Source of the DNA: a virus | DNA: 64,000 bases | Virus record (IMG/VR): IMGVR_UViG_3300047091_000002 | Coordinates: 1 to 64,000 of that record | Direction: 5' to 3' (one strand) | Part shown: piece after piece, positions 60,301 to 64,000 of the stretch | Position numbering within the stretch: position 1 is the stretch's first letter | Layout: every line of letters begins with the position of its first letter | Made by a program: the position numbers and the translations under genes | Notes under the pieces: model-generated | What the model was told of the DNA's origin: nothing | Seen by the model: the letters and a program-made list of their open reading frames with translations, nothing else | Databases searched by the model: none

Positions 60301-63060
60301 CTCTCCTGCCTGCGCTAATTCCTGAATAATTTTACGACGGCGATTTACGTATCTCTCGGATTCTTTCTCGACTAAATCTCCAACTTTTTTAAGTAAAGAA
60401 AGTTGTCTCTCTACTTCCTTTAAGAAATCGGAAAGTTGATCTCGCTCTCCACCTTTTTTCTTTTTCCCTTCTGTAGATGGAAGTTTGGTAGGAGTTTTTA
60501 ACAAAGAGGCTATAACAGTTTTCTTGCGCTCTAAATCAGCAATCTCTTCTTCTGTTTTAGCTTGCGCTATTTGGGCTGCAAGCGCAGCGTCGGCATTAAG
60601 AAAAAATGCCCCACTTGTTGCTGCAAGTGCTACTGCTAATTGCTGTTCAGCAAAGATTTTTTGTTTTGTTGCAATCGTACTATCAATAGTAGCAATTGAT
60701 TGTTTAACTATCTGGGCAGTAGTATATCCCGTAGCTTGGGATAATAAATTAAGTCGATTGATTGCCTCTGTTCTTTCTAATCCAGAAATTTGAAGTATTT
60801 TATTATATTCTCGTAATTTAATGGTGGCATCATCACCAAGGGCATTTGCCCCACGAAGTTCTACTCTATATTCCTCTAGTATTTTTTGATTTTTAGCTAA
60901 TTCACCAGCCTGATTCTCAAAAGATTTATTACTAAAATTTATAAGCTCAGCAAGTTTTTGGATTTCAGGATTAAAATCCTTAACTTTTTCTAGAAATGCT
61001 TCTGGATTTTTTAATATTTCATCAAATGTAACACCGAGCGCCTGCCCCGCTATTTTAAGATCTTCAATAGTCTTTTGAAATTTTTCTATATCGGCTTGAT
61101 CAAGTGCAGATCCTAGTGTTTCTTTTGGATCTATGATAGGTTTTCTGGAAAGAAAATTTTCAAGTTCATCTTTTAAATTTTTAGTTTTCTTTGCAAAATC
61201 CGAATTAATTAATCTTCCAAATGCATCTGCTTGTTTTTGTGTCCTAGCACTTAATTTTTCAAGAGCTTGGTCAATATCTTCAAGTCCCTTTTTAGTTAAT
61301 TTACCCGTTTCAAGCGCTTTAACAGTAGAATCATCAAGTAATTGAAGAAGCGTATCTCGAAGTTTAATTAATTCCTGCTCTTGTTCTTTAGTTCTATTTT
61401 TTATATCCGAGAGAGCTTTTAATTCAAGCGCCTCATTTAAGATATTATAAGATTTAGCTAAATCACTTATATGTTGCTCGCTTTTTTGAAGTTGTTTATC
61501 TAATTCTTCTTCGCCTTTTCTTCGTTCATCGGCACTGCCTGACCATTCATCAATAAGACTTTTAATAAATATTATTGCCGCTATAATTAATGCTGCTCTA
61601 CTTAAAAACCCCACTATAGCAGTTGTGACTACCCTTGTTCCTGCTGCAACACCAATTAAAGCAGCCTGAGAACCTTTCATAGCAGCAGCATAAGCTAATT
61701 GTCCGGCAGTAGCCGCCTCTGTAGCAGTGGCACCGGCTGCGAGCGCAGCAGTTTCAGCTTCCGTTAGCGCAGTTAAAGCCCCTGTTTGAATCACAACTTG
61801 CTTAATGGCCTCTGCATAAGCAAGTTTTGCAGATGTTATAATACCTAAAGGTGCCCGAAGTCTTATTAAAGATGCAAATACTCCATTAATTAAGCCAGTA
61901 AAAATTTTTATAATTAGAATAAACGATACAAAATTTGCAAGTGGACCACTTACTAAAGTTGAAAGTGTTCTAAGAAATGCGTTAAGAACCTTTAACAGGG
62001 TCCCAAGACTTATTACTCCAGTATCGAGTCTTTCTCCAAATGCGGTAAACAGATTAACTAATTCTCTAATTACCCCTCTAACATCCGGCAATAATTTGGT
62101 TAAAGCATCTTGGATCTTATTTACATCTTTATTAAATACGGCACTGAAAGGACTGAAGGAATTATCATCATTAATAAATTTATCTCGAATGTTAATTAAT
62201 TCTCTTCGTAATGTTTCAAATATAGGTTGAACTGCTCTAGCCCCACCTATTTGAAAAATATCCGCAATAGATGCCTTAACATTGATAAAATTATCCGAAA
62301 CTTCTTTAGCTAATGCTCCGAAAGATCGAGTTTTAGCTTCGATGAATTCAAATACTGTTCCAGTGCGTATCGCTTCTTTTAATAATTTTCTTTGCTCTGC
62401 GGTAACTAAACCAAGATTTCTTCCTAGTTGATTGGTTGCTCGAACTGTGCCCGTAAGAATCTGAGCAATGGATGTTCCTACCTTACTCTGCTCTATGCCA
62501 AAAGCACCTGCCGCTAGAACAAGTCTTTTGGTGATTATCTCTATTTGTTCTTGGGAAAGTCCTATTTGCTGTCCCACTGCTAACGCAGTTTGTAGAGTTT
62601 GAACATATTCTTTAGTGGTAGTTACAGTTTGAACTGCCGAAATTTGTGCAGCTTGAAAAAGTCGTTCGGATTCTATTCTTAAGGCGGCTAAAAGATCAGG
62701 AGTTAATTGTCCTTTTCTTTCTGCTATTGGTGCAGCTAAAATAGCTACGAAGGATGTTGAAAGTCTTTGGAATTCAGCGGCATTTCCTATACTCTCCTTT
62801 AAAAGAGTGTTGAATAATCTTAAAGCGCCGAATACGCCTGCCGCACCTAATCCAATTCCTAAAGCAGCTAAAAATCTACCTCCAAATCTAGTTACAGAAT
62901 TTCCAAGTGTGTTAAAACCTTGAGAAGCTGCAATAGCACCTTGCTTCACAGAGACTAATCGTATGTTACCCTGCTGAAGACTTCCCAACATTTGATTCAT
63001 AGCGCCAATGAATTGTTGGGCATTGCCTACAAAATTGAAAGTAACTGTGAAATTAGCCAA
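57349..63060 (-). CDS. Tape measure protein
   Basis: 1,903 residues, mostly helical with extended Lys/Glu/Gln coiled coils (e.g. ELDKQLQKSEQHISDLA). Hydrophobic spans near residues 370-400 and 470-490 (LANFVSFILIIKIFTGL; ALIIAAIIFIKSLI). N-terminal FNFVGNAQQFIGAMNQML and the Phe/Gly-rich region match siphophage rulers. By the common rule of about 0.15 nm per residue, the tail would be near 285 nm. It sets tail length and is ejected at infection. Confidence 0.93.
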   Translation of the reverse strand: MANFTVTFNFVGNAQQFIGAMNQMLGSLQQGNIRLVSVKQGAIAASQGFNTLGNSVTRFGGRFLAALGIGLGAAGVFGALRLFNTLLKESIGNAAEFQRLSTSFVAILAAPIAERKGQLTPDLLAALRIESERLFQAAQISAVQTVTTTKEYVQTLQTALAVGQQIGLSQEQIEIITKRLVLAAGAFGIEQSKVGTSIAQILTGTVRATNQLGRNLGLVTAEQRKLLKEAIRTGTVFEFIEAKTRSFGALAKEVSDNFINVKASIADIFQIGGARAVQPIFETLRRELINIRDKFINDDNSFSPFSAVFNKDVNKIQDALTKLLPDVRGVIRELVNLFTAFGERLDTGVISLGTLLKVLNAFLRTLSTLVSGPLANFVSFILIIKIFTGLINGVFASLIRLRAPLGIITSAKLAYAEAIKQVVIQTGALTALTEAETAALAAGATATEAATAGQLAYAAAMKGSQAALIGVAAGTRVVTTAIVGFLSRAALIIAAIIFIKSLIDEWSGSADERRKGEEELDKQLQKSEQHISDLAKSYNILNEALELKALSDIKNRTKEQEQELIKLRDTLLQLLDDSTVKALETGKLTKKGLEDIDQALEKLSARTQKQADAFGRLINSDFAKKTKNLKDELENFLSRKPIIDPKETLGSALDQADIEKFQKTIEDLKIAGQALGVTFDEILKNPEAFLEKVKDFNPEIQKLAELINFSNKSFENQAGELAKNQKILEEYRVELRGANALGDDATIKLREYNKILQISGLERTEAINRLNLLSQATGYTTAQIVKQSIATIDSTIATKQKIFAEQQLAVALAATSGAFFLNADAALAAQIAQAKTEEEIADLERKKTVIASLLKTPTKLPSTEGKKKKGGERDQLSDFLKEVERQLSLLKKVGDLVEKESERYVNRRRKIIQELAQAGEIPFQAASEFESQLIENAFNLNDQVSRARQELIDANIGFAKLIADQKQGPRDKKKDKKKTDLRDRDLESFEKLTGEKIDVFIKRVEDLGKAEDQITDTVRKATKERLDLKKKEVDANFELLNRAEQSRAQITDILFGLGIFSGGQNEQAQFEASKKQREIREQQLKEQLFPFLNADFEQEILTARERIKNLVGSFKEAIGVQKLTSEDEFTQFFNSAGGFDLFFQIADKIAELKTKLVDLDKKRATSPKASKAILDDLANQGREIQRQIVDLQASIITVGGQLKLDPEKVKQVAEATQVLIDLNVDQSKKAELLLELDKNRRESAVALLKHLVEQRDIQLDQLKLQNELNEFDLKRLDIIERIVEKQKEIGILNENESRNALLRITQERLQLLEQQKAGLQQRLNTEFPNVGTANQNPEVARKQLDLKSQIDDLNEKLFELKNRAFELSNPLFLTSQGLRKVADAIKSLPDPEFDEFTKKFKGLPFNKLSGVFEGLANLLETLSKRGRPKSPAEALEKAAGTIENAGKNFDDRLLVTGNQFLDIIIKAALGFKQVVSGEETRPRRVTPSIGGDLLNGADTSEFGSSVDDILGRFATPGKANVVQKVGAFALTALNVAADIIGAIGSGDKGQIISTIGRGISQIPHPVAKTIGAIVETVGGIVSFFGARAKQKTKEMAEAITAGIDDLKKAISNGAIGLGDGIRQLQTKLEDARRQLSGRKGGADQLKQITKDINDEIANLRDKAKEVQDNFRTALELLKLPANVRDFAKQITDLKKQVKEFFDSFENPQDALNAIGDIRDFLKLSIGEITDEIKKTQADLLDQLKKSADDFAKSQRDILLEGRIDPKVSEAESKRKRLVELERDFRKQQKEIEDQLAGEKQKLDFVNQRLDIEKFIRKLSRDSAADLGLAADKLTQAALAWQGVVDKLPSLTRSIGATQDINLNLRVNGQPVETQKVGIDASKQLQLSGRINPSLLSRYRTVNQ

Positions 63061-64000
63061 TTATATAATGACTCCGATATTCGCTAAAAAGGTTTGAAAG
63101 TTAGGATCCGCTAGAAGAACGAATCCGCCTCTAACAGTTCCACCTGATGCTGGCGGTAGGGCAGCCAAAGCACCTCCAGAATAAATTGCTTTGAATCTTA
63201 ATGTAGATTTCCTAGAAGGAGATGCTTGAATATAAGGAACAACTTGGTCTTTTCCTACTCCTAAAAATATTCCTGAAATAATAGACCAATTAGGAAGTCT
63301 AATTAATTTATTCCAAAATGGATCATTCGGTTGAATACTTGACGGGCCTTGAGCATTTAAATTACCAAGAGCTAAACCCTGACTCAAATTAGGAATTAAG
63401 CCCTTTATCTGTCTCAAAGTACCGCCTATAACAGTTTTTAATTGCGCTTGGGTCCCTGCAACTTGAGCAACTTTCAGCAATTGGGCATGATTAATTCTTC
63501 CTTTTTGAGTTATACTCGTAATAACTCGTCTTGCTCCAAAACTATTTTCTAGATCTTGTTGATTGGTATTGATCGGAGAAATAGGAATTGGAGAAGTTCC
63601 AGATCTAAGAACTGGAATATCTTTTGGATTAGGAGAACTTCCTCCAACTATAGATAATTGAATTCCTATTCCGCGATCAACACCGCCGGATTTCTTAAAT
63701 TTCGTACTGGCCCGTGTAGTTCTAAAATTCTTTTTTATTCTCCCAGCAGTAAATGATCTTGTAATTATTGGATTAGCCCGTGAAATAGGATTATTTCTAG
63801 GTAAAACATCTTTATCGTCCGTAGAAGTATTTGCCCAAGCTCCAAATAAAGATTGAACTTCTTGATCTAGTTGGGCCTGAACGGCGGCGTTACCTCGTGT
63901 GATTATATCATATCCTTTAGCTGCCCTAACTCCAAAAGAAAGATTAAGATCAGGACTTGTAGTGATAAATGCTAATGCTTTTCCTTTCGGAGCAGCAAAA
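63061..64000 (-). CDS. Tail-assembly region protein, start beyond the window
   Basis: The frame is open without any stop from 63061 to the window end, giving at least 313 residues. No ATG or GTG start occurs in it, so the true start lies outside. A TTG at 63480 is not a credible start because the upstream part is coding-like (FGVRAAKGYDIITRGNAAV; SIVGGSSPNPKDIPVL). Its stop directly precedes the tape-measure start. Probably a tail or head-tail protein; family not recognised. Confidence 0.7.
   Translation of the reverse strand, partial: FAAPKGKALAFITTSPDLNLSFGVRAAKGYDIITRGNAAVQAQLDQEVQSLFGAWANTSTDDKDVLPRNNPISRANPIITRSFTAGRIKKNFRTTRASTKFKKSGGVDRGIGIQLSIVGGSSPNPKDIPVLRSGTSPIPISPINTNQQDLENSFGARRVITSITQKGRINHAQLLKVAQVAGTQAQLKTVIGGTLRQIKGLIPNLSQGLALGNLNAQGPSSIQPNDPFWNKLIRLPNWSIISGIFLGVGKDQVVPYIQASPSRKSTLRFKAIYSGGALAALPPASGGTVRGGFVLLADPNFQTFLANIGVII

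Noticed and set aside
58283-61345. + strand frames opposite the tape-measure gene, some with membrane-like segments
   Set aside because: Hydrophobicity comes from the complement of Lys/Glu codons in the tape measure; no promoters or ribosome sites.
63061-63480. A 139-residue gene starting at TTG 63480
   Set aside because: The same frame is open to the window end without a stop and looks coding upstream, so the gene is longer and its start is outside.
1-64000. CRISPR array, integrase or repressor system
   Set aside because: No regularly spaced direct repeats and no integrase or repressor motifs were seen in any frame.

Overview
The window is a piece of a large, AT-rich tailed-phage genome with a long non-contractile tail (siphovirus type). 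It carries a complete tape-measure gene of about 1,900 codons, a 2,298-codon tail-tip protein, a tail fibre, a GH24 endolysin and a phage replication set. No integrase, repressor or partition gene is visible, so a lytic lifestyle is the simpler reading. The host is probably Gram-negative: one late gene encodes a secreted outer-membrane beta-barrel-like protein, and the endolysin is lysozyme-type. Promoters match the ordinary sigma-70 consensus. Stop codons behave normally and no genetic-code change is needed.

Layout. Bases 1-38556 are read almost entirely on the + strand and hold early and middle genes, many under 100 codons and chained by TAATG or ATGA overlaps. Within this, 1-19.7 kb is the replication and repair block: RNase H, Rad52-like annealing protein, RuvC-like resolvase, SLOG protein, family-A DNA polymerase, PD-(D/E)XK exonuclease, SF2 helicase and TOPRIM primase. 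It also holds a stand-alone TnpB and several structured, tRNA-like non-coding stretches (2.88-5.28 kb). From 19.7 to 37.8 kb lies an accessory island. Seven carbohydrate genes (six glycosyltransferases and one pyruvyl transferase) alternate with four homing-type endonucleases (HNH and GIY-YIG), an AP2 protein, a broken AP2-like gene, an adenine methylase apparently fused to a nuclease-like domain, Nmad1, an HD phosphohydrolase, a small methyltransferase, a GP88-like protein and a DUF4338/Mom-like protein. Bases 38557-64000 are read on the - strand and hold late genes. In transcription order these are an unknown tail gene cut by the window edge, tape measure, beta-barrel protein, tail tip, two small genes, tail fibre, a long row of small membrane proteins including a PAS protein, endolysin, ClpP-like protease, metallophosphoesterase and a membrane/coiled-coil protein. 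One + strand HNH-like gene with its own promoter interrupts this block at 43.3-43.9 kb.

How the parts may work together. The early block copies and recombines phage DNA. The middle island looks like a system for decorating DNA, virion or cell surface with sugars, spread or shuffled with the help of homing endonucleases. The late block builds the tail and lyses the cell. A recurring promoter design, TTGACA-like box, 17 bp, (TG)n-TAWAAT-like box, then 6-9 bases to ATG, sits in front of several genes and predicts leaderless or nearly leaderless messages. All functions are inferred from reading motifs in the sequence; no database search was possible.
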